64,000 nucleotides of DNA, from contig NC_057794.1 in NCBI RefSeq assembly GCF_018294505.1, positions 189,868,466 to 189,932,465 of the forward strand. The letters run 5' to 3'. Of this stretch, positions 48,023 to 59,552 are shown in pieces. The notes beneath the pieces are model-generated. The model was not told where the DNA came from, did not search any database, and saw only the letters and a program-made list of their open reading frames with translations. The position numbers and the translations under genes are program-made. Position 1 is the stretch's first letter. Each line of letters starts with the position of its first letter. This DNA comes from Triticum aestivum. Its lineage: Eukaryota; Streptophyta; Magnoliopsida; Poales; Poaceae.

Positions 48023-51000
48023 CCTCCTGGCCCGCGCGTCTCCGCCACCCGGCCCGCGCGCGCGCCACCTTTCCCCGCCGCCTGCCCGCCGGCGCCGCCG
48101 CACCGCCATCCCTTCTCCGGCCGCCGTCCGCCGTGCGTGTCGCCTGCCCCGCCGCCGAGCGAACACCGCCGCCTCCGCCCTACTCCGGCCGCCGCCAAGC
48201 TCTGGCCATCTCCCCGACTCCAGCTTTACCGCCCCTCCAGCTCTCTGGCGAGATCCAGGCCAACTCCGGCCATCCTTGGAATCTGTGCCCAGATCTGGAT
48301 CCAGAGAGGGTTGACCCCGAATTTCTCTCTAAGTCATTTTGCATTATTTTTGTAGCTCTATTCATCATGCCATAACTCTATCATCATAGCTCCGTTTTGG
48401 GCGTGTGATATATCAAAATGTTCGTTAGGATGTCCTCTTCATTTTGTTCCATTGCACCATACTTGTTTGAGTCCATGTAGATGCCCTAGTGACTATTGCA
48501 ATAGTACTATAAAATGTTAGTTTTTGTTTCTTAACAGATTATGAGCATTTGTCATTTTTGCCATGATTATTGTATGCTTCTTATGGACTTGAGCTCTACA
48601 TGTGTTTTGGGCTATGCCATGCCATCTTTACAGGGGTGTATGCCATGTATTTTTGTGATCAATGTGGTGACTAGCACATGCATGCAAAGAAGCTCTCGTG
48701 ATTTTGAGGATTTAAGGGACTTAGAATTTCACTAAGTCATTTCCCTGATGTTATTTTTATGCCATGTATTCATGTTGCTACAGAGAGATCCATGCTTCTT
48801 TTGAGTTTGTTCAGTAAGGATGATTTTGACATATGGTTGTGCTCTATCCATCCATGCCCTTTTTGCATTTATGGAGCCCCCTAGCATGACTCAATCTTGC
48901 TCTACTTTTGCTATAAAATGTTCCTGGCAGATTGTTTACGTGTTAATCAATTTTGCCAAGGTTGGTGTAGTTGATCCATGCATGCTATGAGATTGTTCTT
49001 GCCATGGTTAGCTTCTTGATCATGTCTTCTTGCTGGTAGTATGCTTAGCTTGTCATGCAATGCCTTGTGTTGAGTGCATCGAGCTCGCAAACATGCCTAC
49101 GTACCTCTATTTTTGCCATGTCCAGTTTTCTGCAAAGTCTGAATCTGTTAACGAAACTTGCTATGTTTACATGGGCGCCATCATATCTTATGATCCTTTT
49201 TGGCTTATGGTAAGTAAGGGACTTTTGTTATATGCTTTCAGTAGATTCATGGCATGCCTTGCTTTGCTAGGTTATGTTCCCTTAGCATGTTGATATCTTG
49301 CTCTAAACATTGCTTCCTGATGTTATTTCCTGACATGTTAGTATTTTCACAAAGTCTGTGAAGCTAATATCTTTTGCACTTTTGCCATGCTTGTTTGAAC
49401 CTGCTCTTGTGTGATTTAGCCGTACCTCAGTGTTCATCTTTTGTCAAGCATCTTGAGTAGATCAGTGCCATGTGCTTTGTTTCTATGTTAGAGTGCAGTA
49501 GCTTAGTTTCTTGTTGCATTCTAGATGGCATCGTGCTGTTAATCGCGGATTTGTGCCATTATTGTTTTGCTTGCCATTTGCAAACCGTGCATCCGATTCC
49601 GGTGATCTTTATATCGACTTCGACCGAAATCAACTCATCTTTCCAGCGGCGCACTTGGTTTGCCAAGTTGAGGCCTGGTTCAATATTTTTCCTTCCGGAG
49701 CACGCATATGCATTGCATATTACATCCCGCATATCATGCCATGTTTTGCATCATGTTGCTTGTGCATTGCACCCGTGGTTGATTGTGGTTTATTTTACTT
49801 GTGTTCTTGCCTTGGGTAGAGTTGGGAGACGAGTTCATGATCGAGGAACCCATTGAGTATGCTTACGAGGATCAAGCTTACGTCAACTCGGAGAACTTTG
49901 CAGGCAAGATGACCATACCCTCGAAATCACTTCTATCTTTGCTTGCTAGTTGGTCGGTCTTTTGCTATGCAGCGATACCTACCACTTGCTATATCATGCC
50001 TCCCAAATTGCCATGTCAAGCCTCTAACCCACCTTGTCCTAGCAAACCGTTGTTTGGCTATGTTACCGCTTTGCTCAGCCCCTCTTATGGCGTTGCTAGT
50101 TGCAGGTGATGATGGAGTTTGTTCCTTGTTGGAACATATTTATTGTTGGGATATCATTATTATATCTTCATTACTTTAATACACCTATATACTTGGTAAA
50201 GGGTGGAAGGCTCGGCCTTATGCCTGGTGTTTTGTTCCACTCTTGCCGCCCTAGTTTCTGTCATACCGGTGTTATGTTCCTTGATTTTGTTGAAATGAAG
50301 ATGTGTGCAGCTCCTATCAGGATTTGTTGGCACATTCGGGTGGCATTGCTGGTCTTGTTTTACCATTGTCGAAATGTCTTGTAACCGGGATTCCGAGTCT
50401 GATCGGGTCATCCTGGGAGAAGGAATATCTTTCGTTGACCGTGAGAGCTTGTGATGGGCTAAGTAGGGACACCCCTGCATGGTTTTGAACTTTCGAAAGC
50501 CGTGCCCGCGGTTATGGGCAGATGGGAATTTGTTAATGTCCGGTTGTAGAAAACTTGACACGAAACTTAATTAAAATGAATCAACAGCGTGTGTAGCCGT
50601 GATGGTCTCTTTTCTGCGGAGTCCGGGAAGAGAACACGGTCTCGTTTTATGCTTGAACGTAAGTAGTTTCAGGATCACTTCTTGATCTTTGTAGCTTTTA
50701 GACCGTGCTTTGCTTCTCTTCTCGCTCTCATTCGCGTAAGGTAGCCACCATATATGCTAGTGCTTGCCGCAGCTCCACCTCACTACTTTTCCTACCTATA
50801 AGCTTAAATAGTCTTGATCGCGAGGGTGTGAGATTGTTGAGTCCCCGTGACTCACAGATTACTTCCAAACCAGATGCAGGTGTCGATGATGCCAGTCCAG
50901 GGGATGCGACCGAACTCAAGTGGGAGTTTGACGAGGATTCAGGACGTTACTATGTTTCCTTTCCAGACGATCAGTAGTGGAGCCTAGTTGGGGGGATCGG

Positions 51001-51246
51001 GGATCTATGCATTTGTGGTTGTCTTTATTTTCGTTCCGTAGTCGGACCTTGATTGTATTCTGGATGATGTAATGCTATATTTATGTATTGTGTGAAGTGG
51101 CGACTGTAAGCCAACTCTTTATCTCTATCTTATTCAGTACATGGGATGTGTAAAGATTACCCCTCTTGCGACATGCCTACTATGCGGTTATGCCTCTAAG
51201 TCATGCTCCGACACGTGGGAGATATAGCCGCATCGTGGGTGTTACA

Positions 51247-51318
51247 ATGGGGTCCTCGGCCCATTCCAACTGATTGGGGTACGATGTGGTGAGTACCCCC
51301 TAGTCCAGGACACCATCA
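51247..51318 (-). repeat. 5' LTR of the non-autonomous element, part 2
   Basis: Continues the LTR cut at 41850 (the first five bases, ATGGG, are the Tekay-2 target duplication) and ends at CACCATCA before the TSD CCTCC. Confidence 0.9.
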
Positions 51319-51849
51319 CCTCCCTTTTAAGATCATAGTCTCATTCTTCATCAAAAGTCCAGCTATAGTGCTCTACATCCCCATAAACCTTAGGGTTCGT
51401 GATATAACCACCAACATAGCTCTCACCTCCGAGTCTGGGGATGACATATTTTCAGATCTATTAGGAAAATGGCGAGAAAAGAAAATAGAAGATTTCTCCG
51501 CGATGCGATGGTTAATAGGTTCGGGGGGTATACAAGATTTTTAATCTTGGGAAACAAGCAAACGGAAGACAACGGAGTCCGAAAGGTACCCGAGGTGGGC
51601 ACAGCCCACCTGGGCGTGCCAGGCAAGCTAGACGTGCCCTGGTGTCTTGTGCCCACCAAGGGTGCCTTCCTCGTTGTTTCTTATTTTCCTAATTTTTGTT
51701 ATATTCCAAAACAGACAGAAAATATGTTTGCGGATTTTTCGGAGTCCGTTTACTTACCGTATCACGTACCTCCTTTTTTCATGATTCTGGAGTGTTCCGG
51801 AAGGTTTCCTTTATGTGTTCTTTTGGTGTCATAGTTTGGATAATATTGC
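51319..51849 (-). other. Athila-B internal sequence resumed, non-coding
   Basis: It begins with the TSD copy CCTCC (51319-51323). No convincing ORF is seen; a short open frame at 51423-51659 on the minus strand has no recognisable motif. Confidence 0.6.
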
Positions 51850-52226
51850 TTTCAACATTAATAGGCGTAGCTCAGATATAATGTTTTATTCATTGCCCAT
51901 TAACAACCTTCGGGTTAGTACCTTCGGCATTATTTATTTTGATAGCTCCAGATCGGTAAACCTCCTCGATAACATAGGGTCCTTCCCATTTGGAGAGGAG
52001 TTTTCCTGCAAAGAATCTGAAACGAGACTAGTACAAAATAACATATTTCTAACTTTGACCTCATGCTTTTGGATTCTTTTATCATGCCATCTTTTAACTT
52101 TTTCTTTAAATAACTTGGCATTTTCATAAGCTTGGGTTCTACATTCATCCAATGAGCTAATATCAAATAACATCTTGTCACCAGCAAGTTTGAAATCATA
52201 GTTGAGTTCTTTAATTGACCAATAAG
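51850..52226 (-). pseudogene. Athila-B integrase C-terminal part, decayed
   Basis: Minus-strand translation shows YWSIKELNYDFKLAG, then DISSLDECRTQAYENAKLFKE and KRWHDKRIQ, the C-terminal end of Athila-lineage integrase. The frame is lost shortly afterwards (about 52050), with fragments of the last part in other frames. The upstream catalytic core is missing here because CACTA-A interrupts at 52226/52227 and the rest lies outside the window. It is the best evidence that Athila-B once carried a full pol, unlike what is visible of Athila-A. Confidence 0.75.
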
Positions 52227-52253
52227 CACTACAAAAAAGACACATCCGTGACA
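52227..52253 (+). repeat. CACTA-A terminal inverted repeat, left copy
   Basis: Begins CACTACAAAAAAGACACATC and continues CGTGACA. The matching inverted end is not in the window. Confidence 0.8.
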
Positions 52254-52519
52254 TTTTGGGCCAAACGAAAAAAAATTGTCATGCATATGACACTTCTATG
52301 ACGATAGTTGTGACAAAACCCGGTATCATCATAGATGTGGTGGGCTCCTACTTCTATGACAAAAAATCATGACAGAAAATGGGCTTTTCGTCCTGGACGG
52401 GCCAGAGACGCAGCTGCATGACATTCATTGGGCCGTCCATGACGGAAAAAACTGTGGTAGAAGCGAGGTGGAGGAAAATTTCGGGGATTTCCCGGTTACG
52501 GAGGGAGGTCGGGGGCTGA

Positions 52520-53560
52520 GCGATGCGCGTTTCTCTCATACACGTACGCGCGTGTGTGCGAGGCGTTGGCTCTAACTGAACCCGAGCGAGGCGTTGGGCT
52601 CTAACTGAACCCGAGCGATTGCACTGTAGGCTACATGTTACTGAACCCGAGCGATCGATCGATGGCTGTTAACTGAACCTGATTGAGCGATTCCTTCGCT
52701 ACTGCTGCTAACTGAAACCAATCGATGCTGCCTCTGGGATGAACAGCGAGCGTTGCGGGGGGTTTGGATGAACAGTGAGCGGTGGCGTTGCCTCTGGATG
52801 AACAGGACCCCATGGTGTGGTGGAGGGCTGGATGAACAGTAGACGGTGGAGGGGTGCCCGTGGAGGTGTGGTTGGACAGGACCCTATGGTGTGGAGGGCT
52901 GGATGAATTGCTGACGATGGAGGGGTGTCCGTGGAGGGGTAGTTGAACAGTAGCCGGTGGAGTAGCGCGTGGTGGAGGCTGGATGAACAGGAGCCCGTGG
53001 AGGCTGGAGGAGGTCGACGGTAGCCCGTGGAGGCTGGAGGAGGTCGACGGTGGAGATGAACAGTATCTCGTGGAGTCCCGTTTTGCGGTATGCCACACCC
53101 CTCCCGATGAATAGGACCCCCGTTTCGACCGTAGCGCTCCAACACAAGCCTGTTTCGTCTCTTTTGTGGTACGCCACACCCCTCCCGATCAACAGGACCC
53201 CCGTTTCGACCGTAGGAGGTCCGTTTCATCCGTTTTACGGTACGCCAGACCCCTCCCGATGAACAAGATCCCGTTTTGAACGTGGCTGGTCGAACACAAG
53301 GTCGTTTCCTCTGTTGTGCAGTACGCCATGCCTCGTTTCCATCACCTGTTCTGTCCAAGCCCCCCCGTTGAACACGACCACGCATTCTGTTCCGACCCAG
53401 CCGGTTGGCTCCCACGCATTTCGTTGCCTCCCGATGAACACGACGCATTCCGTTGCCTCCCCATGAACACGACGCATTCCGTTGCCTCCCCATGAACACG
53501 ACGACAACGTTGTTTCTCCGTTCCGACCCAGCCATGTCAACGAGCCCTGGCCGTACGTAT
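52520..53560. repeat. CACTA-A subterminal short repeats
   Basis: Several interspersed motif families: AACTGAACCCGAGCGA (52573-52685), GGATGAACAG with GTGGAG (52735-53060), CACCCCTCCCGAT.AACAGG (53095-53265) and GAACACGACGCATTCCGTTG (53430-53500). No gene is supported here; long open frames follow from the repeat composition. Confidence 0.75.
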
Positions 53561-53756
53561 GAGCGAGTAGGTGTTCGAGACCCCGCCCGTATGTACACAT
53601 ATGTGGCCGTATTTTCTTTCTTACACTCTGGCCGCTGTACGTACGTGTACATGCTACGTGTGCGCGTCTACTATGACACGTGTGCACCTCTACATCCACC
53701 AGTATATATGTACGTACATGTTCGCGACAAGAATGACAACTCTATGTACGCTTCGA

Positions 53757-54836
53757 CCAGGTGGGTCCCGACTATTAGGCAATTCCTTGCGTGCGAAGAT
53801 GTAGCTGGTGGGTCCCAGCAGTCAGGGGGCGAATTGTTTTGTTTTTTTGCCCGGACGCACTTCCTTGCGTGCGAAGGTGTAGCTGGTGGGTCCCAGCAGT
53901 CAGGAGGGAAACGTTCTTTTCACGAAATACGGTGGCCCGTCCGGTGGATCCCCGCTGTCAGGTGGAGGAATAATTATTTTGCGCGTAATAAGGAGGCACT
54001 TCCTTGCTGCGGCCATGGACCCAGCTGTCAGCGTCTCCACGCACAGTACTCTTCTGATGGAAGTCGATCGGTGACCACATTGACCACGCCGCGCCGAGAG
54101 CACCACGGCGGTAGACGACGGCGAGGCCTAGGAAGGGAACAACGCAGAGCCGGGGAAGACGTGGCAGTGGAAGCCGACGTCGAGAGGAGTACGAGGGTTC
54201 ACTGGTCGGCTGCGGTGTGAGGCTGCCGTCGCCGCAGGGCCTGGCCAGTGGTGGGAATAGTAGGGCAGTGAGGCCTCTGCAGCAGCACAGCTGGCCACAG
54301 GAGGTAGGAGCATGCCGCACAACCGGCGCTACTTTGGGCAGCTGGAGTAAGAAGACCAGAGGTTGAAGAAGCACTACGGCCGTTGGATGGACATCGTTCG
54401 GTCACTGGAGCTAGAATCATTCATATTGACTAAGTTGACAAAGCCCTTCGTCCCCGTCAACTTAGTAGGCCCACAAGTCAGCCTCCCACCAAGGTGGGTC
54501 CCAGCTAGCCGGGGGAGTATTCATTTTTTGTGCGTAATAAGGAAGCACTTCCGGTGGGTCCGAGCTGACAGCGGGGGAAACATTTTTTCGCGAAATATGG
54601 TGGCCTGTCCGGTGGGTCCCAGCAGTCAGGGGGAAACGATTTTTTTCGCAAAATACTAGTGGCCCATCCGGTGGGTCCCCGCTGTCAGGTGGAGGAATAA
54701 TTATTTTCTGCGCAGTAAGGAGGCACTTCCTTGTGGCTGCCGTGGACCCCACTGTCAGCCTCTCCACGTACAGTACTCTTCCGATCGAAGTCGGTAGTTG
54801 ACCACATTGACCACACCGCGCCGAGAGCACCACGCC
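53757..54836. repeat. CACTA-A array of GGTGGGTCCCAGC.GTCAGG motifs with a 0.7-kb duplication
   Basis: GGTGGGTCCC(A/C)GC(A/T)GTCAGG-type motifs occur at least eight times. The segment around 53990-54130 is repeated at about 54715-54836 (AAGGAGGCACTTCCTTG, TCTCCACG.ACAGTACTCTTC, TTGACCACATTGACCAC, CCGCGCCGAGAGCACCACG). Confidence 0.75.
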
Positions 54837-57800
54837 TGTGACGCCCCGAGACTGTTGTGCCAGGTGTCGTCCAGTTATTCGCTGTTGTTGCCTTGTCATG
54901 TGCTTGTGTGTCATGCATTTCATATCATGTCATCATGTGCATCGCATTTGCATACATGTTCGTCTCATGCATCCGAGCATTTTCTCCGTTGTCCGTTTTG
55001 CATTCCGGCGCTCCTATGTCATCCGGTGTTCCCTTTTACCTCTTTTCATGTGCGGGTGTTAAACGTTCTCGGATTGGACCGAGACTTGCCAAGCGGCCTT
55101 GGTATACTACCGGTAGACCGCCTGTCAAGTTTCGTGCCATTTGGACTTTGTTTGATACTCCAACGGTTAACCAAGGGACCTTAAAGGCCTCGTGCATGTT
55201 GCCGCCCAACACCCCTCCAAAGTGGCCCAAAACCCACCTAAACCCCCTCCATCATCTCGGTCATTCGATCACGATCACGTGGCCGAAAACCGTACCTCAT
55301 TTGGACTATCCTAGCTCACTCTACCTATAAATAGGTGCCTCCCCCTCCATTTTCGCGGATGAACCCTAAATTTTCCCTCCGCGCCGCACCGGACATGTCC
55401 GACCCCGCGCCGGACGCGTCCAGCCGCCGTCCCGTCCAATACTGTCGCGCCACGTGGCATGTTGCCGTCCCACCGCCACCACGGCCCGCGGAGCCCATCC
55501 GGGGCCCGCGCGAGCCCGGATCTTGCCGCCGCCCAGCCCGCGTCGTCCCGCTGTCTTCTCCAACGCCAGCCAGCCCCACCGCTCGCCGGACTCCACCACC
55601 ATCGCCAGTGTAGCCGCCCGCCACCGCCGCAGCGCGCCACCGCCCTTGCGCCGCCGCTCGCCCTCCGTGCCGCACCGCCATGGCACCGCGCCACCCGACG
55701 CCGAGCCGCCGAGCTCCGGTGACCTCGCCATTACCGGTGAGCTCCCGCGCCGCCTCCTCCTCGACGGAATCCGCTCCGTGCCGGATCTGGGCGGGTGGAT
55801 GAGATCCACCCGTCCCCCGATCGAAACGACCTCCCCGCGCCCCCGGATCCTCTCGTCCCGCACCGTCTCATCATAACTTTGAACCCGTGGCTCCGTTTTG
55901 GGCATTTAGCATATCAAATTGTTCGTCTCGACGAGTACTTCATTTCATTCCATTGCACCATGTTCATTTGAGTTCATCTTGATGCCCTAAATGCTGTTGC
56001 AAAAGTGCTACGCAATGTTAGTTTCAGATTCTTATCAGTATTTGGACTTTTGTCATTTTTGCCATGATTAATGTGTGCCTCCTATGAACTTGAGCCCTAC
56101 ATGTGTTTTGAAGTATGCCATGCCATCTTTACAGGGGTGTATGCCATGTATTTTTGTGATCTCTGAGGTGACTAGCACAAGCATGCAAAGTAGTTCTCGT
56201 AATGTTGCTGTTTTCAGGGACTTAGAAATCTTCTAAGTCTTTGTCCTGTTAATATTTTTATGCCAAGTAATCATGTTGCTACAGAGTGATCCATGACTCT
56301 TTTGAGCGTGATCAGTAAGGATGTTTTGTAGATATTGTGGTGCTCTATCCATCCATGTCTTTGTTTGCAATTATGGAGCACCCTAGCTTGAGTCAATCGA
56401 GCTCTACTTTTGCTATAAAATGTTCCTGGCAGAATGTTTACGTGTTAAGCATTTGTGCCGAGGTTGTTCTAATTGATCCATGCATGCTATGAGGTTGTTC
56501 TTGCCATGTTTAGCTTCTATGCCATGTCGACTTGCTGGGTGTATGCTTAGTTTGTCATGCAATGCCTTGTGGTGAGTGCATCGAGCTCGTAAACATGCCT
56601 ACTTAATATCTGTTTATGCCATGGTCCAATTTTTCTACTAAGTCTGAATCTGTTAACGATAATTGCTATGTTCACATGGTTGCCATTGTATTTTCTGATC
56701 CGTTTTGGCTTATGGTCAGTAAGGGACTTTTGTTGTATGCTCTGAGTAGCTTCATGCCATGCCTTGCTTTTCCATGATATGTTCCTGTAGCATGTTGTTA
56801 TCTTGCTCTAAACATTGCTTCTGGATGTTAAATTCCTGGCATGTTGTTATTTTCACCAAGTCTGTAACCTGATATCTTTTGCACTTTTGCCATGCTTGTT
56901 TGAACCTGCTATTGAGTGAATTAGCCATAGCTCAGTGTTCATCTTTTGTCAAGCATCTTGAGTGAATCTCTTCCATGTGATTTTTTGTCATGTTAGAGTG
57001 CTGTAGCTTATTTTTCTTGATGCATTTAGATGGCCTCGTGCTGTTAATCACAGACCGGTGCCATATCTGTTTTGCTTGCCATTTGTAAACCATGCATCCG
57101 ATTCTGGTGATCTTTATATCGATTTCGACCGAAATCAACTCCTCTTTCCAGTGGCACTCTTGGTTTTCCAAGTTGATGCCAGGTTCAATCTTTCCTATCC
57201 GAAGCATGCATATGCATTGCATATCACATCCCGCATATCATGCCATGTTTTGCATCATGTTGCTTGTGCATTGCAGGTGGTTGATTGTGTCTCCCTTTGC
57301 TTGTGTTCTTGCTTTTGGGTAGAGCCGGGAGACGAGTACGTGATCGAGGTACCCGTTGAGTACGTTTTCGAGGATCAAGCTTTCGTCTTCTCAGAGAACT
57401 TTGTAGGCAAGATGACCATACCCTCGAAATCACTTCTATCTTTGCTTGCTAGTTGCTTGCTCTTTTGCTATGCCTATGTTGCGATACCTACCACTTGCTA
57501 TATCATGCCTCCCATATTGCTAAGCCAAGCCTCTAACCCACCTTGTCCTAGCAAACCGTTGTTTGGCTATGTTACCACTGTGCTCAGCCCCTCTTATAGC
57601 ATTGCTAGTTGCAGGTGAAGATTGGAGTTTGTTCCATGTTGGAACATGGATATTTGTTGGGATATCACAATATCTCTTATCCTAATTAATGCATCTATAC
57701 ACTTGGTAAAGGGTGGAAGGCTCGACCTTTTTCCTGGTGTTTTGTAACACTCTTGCCGCCCTAGTTTCCGTCATACCGGTGTTATGTTCCTTGATTTTGC

Positions 57801-59019
57801 GTTCCTTACACGGTTGGGTTATAATGGGAACCCCTTGACAGTTCGCCTTGAATAAAACTCCTCCAGCAAGGCCCAACATTGGTTTTACCATTTGCCACCT
57901 AGCCTTTTTCCCTTGGGTCGGCCAACCCAAGGGTCATCTTTATTTTAAACCCCTGGGACAGTGCTCCTCTGAGTGTTGGTCCAACCTGTCAGCTGCCGGT
58001 GGCCACCAGGGGCAACTCTGGGCTGGCCTACCGGAACCTTGGACAATCCGGTGTGCCTTGAGAACGAGATATGTGCAGCTCATATCGGGATTTGTCGGCA
58101 CATTTGGGTGGCTTTGCTGGTCTTGTTTAACCATTGTCGAAATGTCTTGTAACCGGGATTCCGAGCCTGATCGGGTCTTCCTGGGAGAAGGAATATCCTT
58201 CGTTGACCGTGAGAGCTTGTGATGGGCTAAGTTGGGACACCCCTCTAGGGTTTTGAACTTTCGAAAGCCGTGCCCGTGGTTATGGGCATATGGGAATTTG
58301 TTAATGTTCGGTTGTAGAAAACTTGACACTTAACTTAATTAAAATGCATCAACCGCGTGTGTAGCCGTGATGGTCTCTTTCTGGTGGGTTCGGGAAGTGA
58401 ACACGATGTTGGAGTTATGCTTGAACGTAGGTTGTTCTAGGATCACTTCTTGATCATAGATTCTCGATCGTTCTTTGCCTTCTCTTCTCGCTCTCTTTTG
58501 CATAAGATAGCCACCATATATGCTAGTGCTTGTTGCAGCTCCACCTCATACCTTTTCCCTACCTATAAGCTTAAATAGTCTTGATCACAAGGGTGTGAGA
58601 TTGCTGAGTCCCCGTGACTCACATATTACTTCCAAAACCAGTTTACAGGTGCCGATGAAACCGTGCCGGTGACGCAACCGAGCCCAAGGAGGAGCTAGAT
58701 GGAGATCGTGTTTGTTATGTTGTTTCCATTTCCGGTTGATCAGTAGTGGAGCCCAGTTGGGGCGATTGGGGATCTGTAGCATTAGGGGTGGTATTCTTTT
58801 ATTTTGGTTTCGTAGTCGGACCTTGATTGTATCTGGATGATGTAATGCTTTATTCATGTATTGTGTGAAGTGGCGATTGTATGCCAACTCTGTACCTCTT
58901 TCTTACTCAGTACATGGGATGTGTAAAGATTACCCCTCTTGCGACATGCCTACAATGTGGTTATGCCTCTAAGTCGTGCTCCGACACATGGGAGATATAG
59001 CCGCACCGTGGGCGTTACA
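54837..59019 (+). repeat. Tekay-3 5' LTR
   Basis: 4183 bases, collinear with the Tekay-2 LTRs but more diverged. It starts TGTGACGCCCC where Tekay-2 has TGTAACACCCC. It carries about 260 extra bases near 57800-58063. It is fully sequenced across the GC-rich segment (55340-55870) that is N in Tekay-2. Confidence 0.9.
55326..55333 (+). promoter_or_regulatory. TATA box in the Tekay-3 LTR
   Basis: TATAAATA, conserved with both Tekay-2 LTRs. Confidence 0.65.
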
Positions 59020-59022
59020 AGT

Positions 59023-59035
59023 TGGTATCAGAGCC
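59023..59035 (+). other. Tekay-3 primer-binding site (tRNA-iMet)
   Basis: TGGTATCAGAGCC, three bases after the LTR end. Confidence 0.92.
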
Positions 59036-59069
59036 TTCACTACTAGGAAAATGGCTATAGATGGGATTG

Positions 59070-59552
59070 ACACTAATGGCGCACCAGAAAGATGGTGCGC
59101 CATTAGTATATACTAATGGCGCACCACAATCTGATGCGCCATTAGAGTTTAAACAACTAATGGCGCACCATGCTACGGGTGCGCCATTAGTATCAATTTT
59201 TTTAACTAGTGCGCCTATCCAAACATACTAATGGCGCATCCCGGCAAAGTGCGCCATTAGTAGTTGTAACTACTAATGGCGCACTAGGCAGCAGGTGCAC
59301 CATTAGTATAGAAACTTTTTTTTTTGAACTAGTGCGCCTATCCAAACATACTAATGGCGCATCCTGCCCGAGTGCGCCATTAGTAGTTGTAACTACTAAT
59401 GGCGCACCTGGCAGTGGGTGCGCCATTAGTATAGGATTTTTTTTGAACTAGTGCGCCTCTCCGAACATACTAATGGCGTATCCTGCCCAAGTGCGCCATT
59501 AGTAGTTGTAAGTACTAATGGCGCACCATGCAAGAGGTGCGCCATTAGTAAG
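59070..59552. repeat. CACTA-B subterminal inverted repeats
   Basis: About nine pairs of ACTAATGGCGCACC and its reverse complement GGTGCGCCATTAGT, each pair 35-45 bases long overall. On top of this, a unit of about 121 bases starting near GAACTAGTGCGCC is repeated three times (59202, 59326, 59445). In CACTA elements such subterminal motifs are binding sites for the element's own DNA-binding protein; this role is inferred here. Confidence 0.88.

Larger units (their letters stand above)
41851..51246 (+). mobile_element. Tekay-2: Tekay-type chromovirus with a large internal deletion
   Basis: The element starts TGTAACACCCC and ends GTGTTACA. The 5' LTR is only present to 44177 and is joined directly to the middle of the reverse transcriptase. 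The rest of the 5' LTR, primer site, gag, protease and the RT N-terminus are missing. The 3' LTR (46778-51246) is complete apart from an assembly gap. The TSD ATGGG shows that the element inserted whole and was deleted later. Confidence 0.92.
46778..51246 (+). repeat. Tekay-2 3' LTR
   Basis: 4469 bases including 508 N. It begins TGTAACACCCC and ends GTGTTACA. It lacks a block of about 260 bases that Tekay-3 carries at about 57800-58063. No gene is supported inside; short frames there are accidental. Confidence 0.92.
35217..51318 (-). mobile_element. non-autonomous LTR retrotransposon without recognisable gag or pol
   Basis: Two LTRs start with TGTCGGTGTCAAAACCGGCG (35217 and 41438) and end CCAGGACACC.TCA. 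TSD CCTCC flanks the whole. Without Tekay-2 (41851-51246) the element is about 6.7 kb with LTRs of about 480 bases. Orientation is minus: a purine-rich tract (GGTTCAGGGGGCTAC) abuts the left LTR, and TGGTGCTTTTATTGAGAG abuts the right LTR as primer-site candidate. The 5.7-kb interior lacks any retrotransposon protein motif, so it would depend on enzymes of another element. Confidence 0.85.
31977..52226 (-). mobile_element. Athila-B: Athila-lineage LTR retrotransposon, 3' part, split by a nested element
   Basis: The element reads on the minus strand: 3' LTR at 31977-33335, internal sequence at 33336-35216, then after removal of the nested element (35217-51318) integrase C-terminal sequence up to 52226, where CACTA-A interrupts. 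The left flanking five bases are GGACT (31972-31976); the other copy lies outside. The order LTR, non-coding region with a small ORF, then integrase is that of an Athila 3' half in reverse. Confidence 0.8.
52227..54836 (+). mobile_element. CACTA-A: CACTA DNA transposon terminal region, interrupted by Tekay-3
   Basis: It begins with the terminal repeat CACTACAAAAAAGACACATC after AAG (possible 3-bp target copy). The 2.6 kb seen is GC-rich, repeat-rich subterminal DNA of the kind found in Triticeae CACTA elements (Jorge-like in appearance, tentative). No transposase is present. The opposite end would be beyond the right edge. Confidence 0.85.
54837..59037 (+). mobile_element. Tekay-3: Tekay-2-related chromovirus, 5' LTR and primer site only
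   Basis: A complete LTR (54837-59019) and an iMet primer site are followed after two bases by CACTA-B. The rest of the element should continue beyond the right end of CACTA-B, outside the window. It is inserted in CACTA-A after CACGCC; the five flanking bases are ACGCC (54832-54836). Confidence 0.85.

Noticed and set aside
42380..48355. Several 176-329-residue frames crossing the two N gaps
   Set aside because: Most residues are unknown; the frames are created by the gaps inside LTR sequence.
49470..50179. Frames in the middle of the Tekay-2 3' LTR (also 57058-57618 in Tekay-3)
   Set aside because: LTR sequence; the frames differ between copies and show only low-complexity Cys/His/Leu-rich translation.
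50705..50977. Ninety-residue frame near the end of the Tekay-2 LTR
   Set aside because: It lies in the LTR; the collinear Tekay-3 segment (58620-58740) does not keep the frame.
52631..54374. Long minus- and plus-strand frames in CACTA-A subterminal DNA (for example 52708-53652 and 53453-54220)
   Set aside because: Composed of short DNA repeats read through; no domain, no consistent frame between repeat copies.
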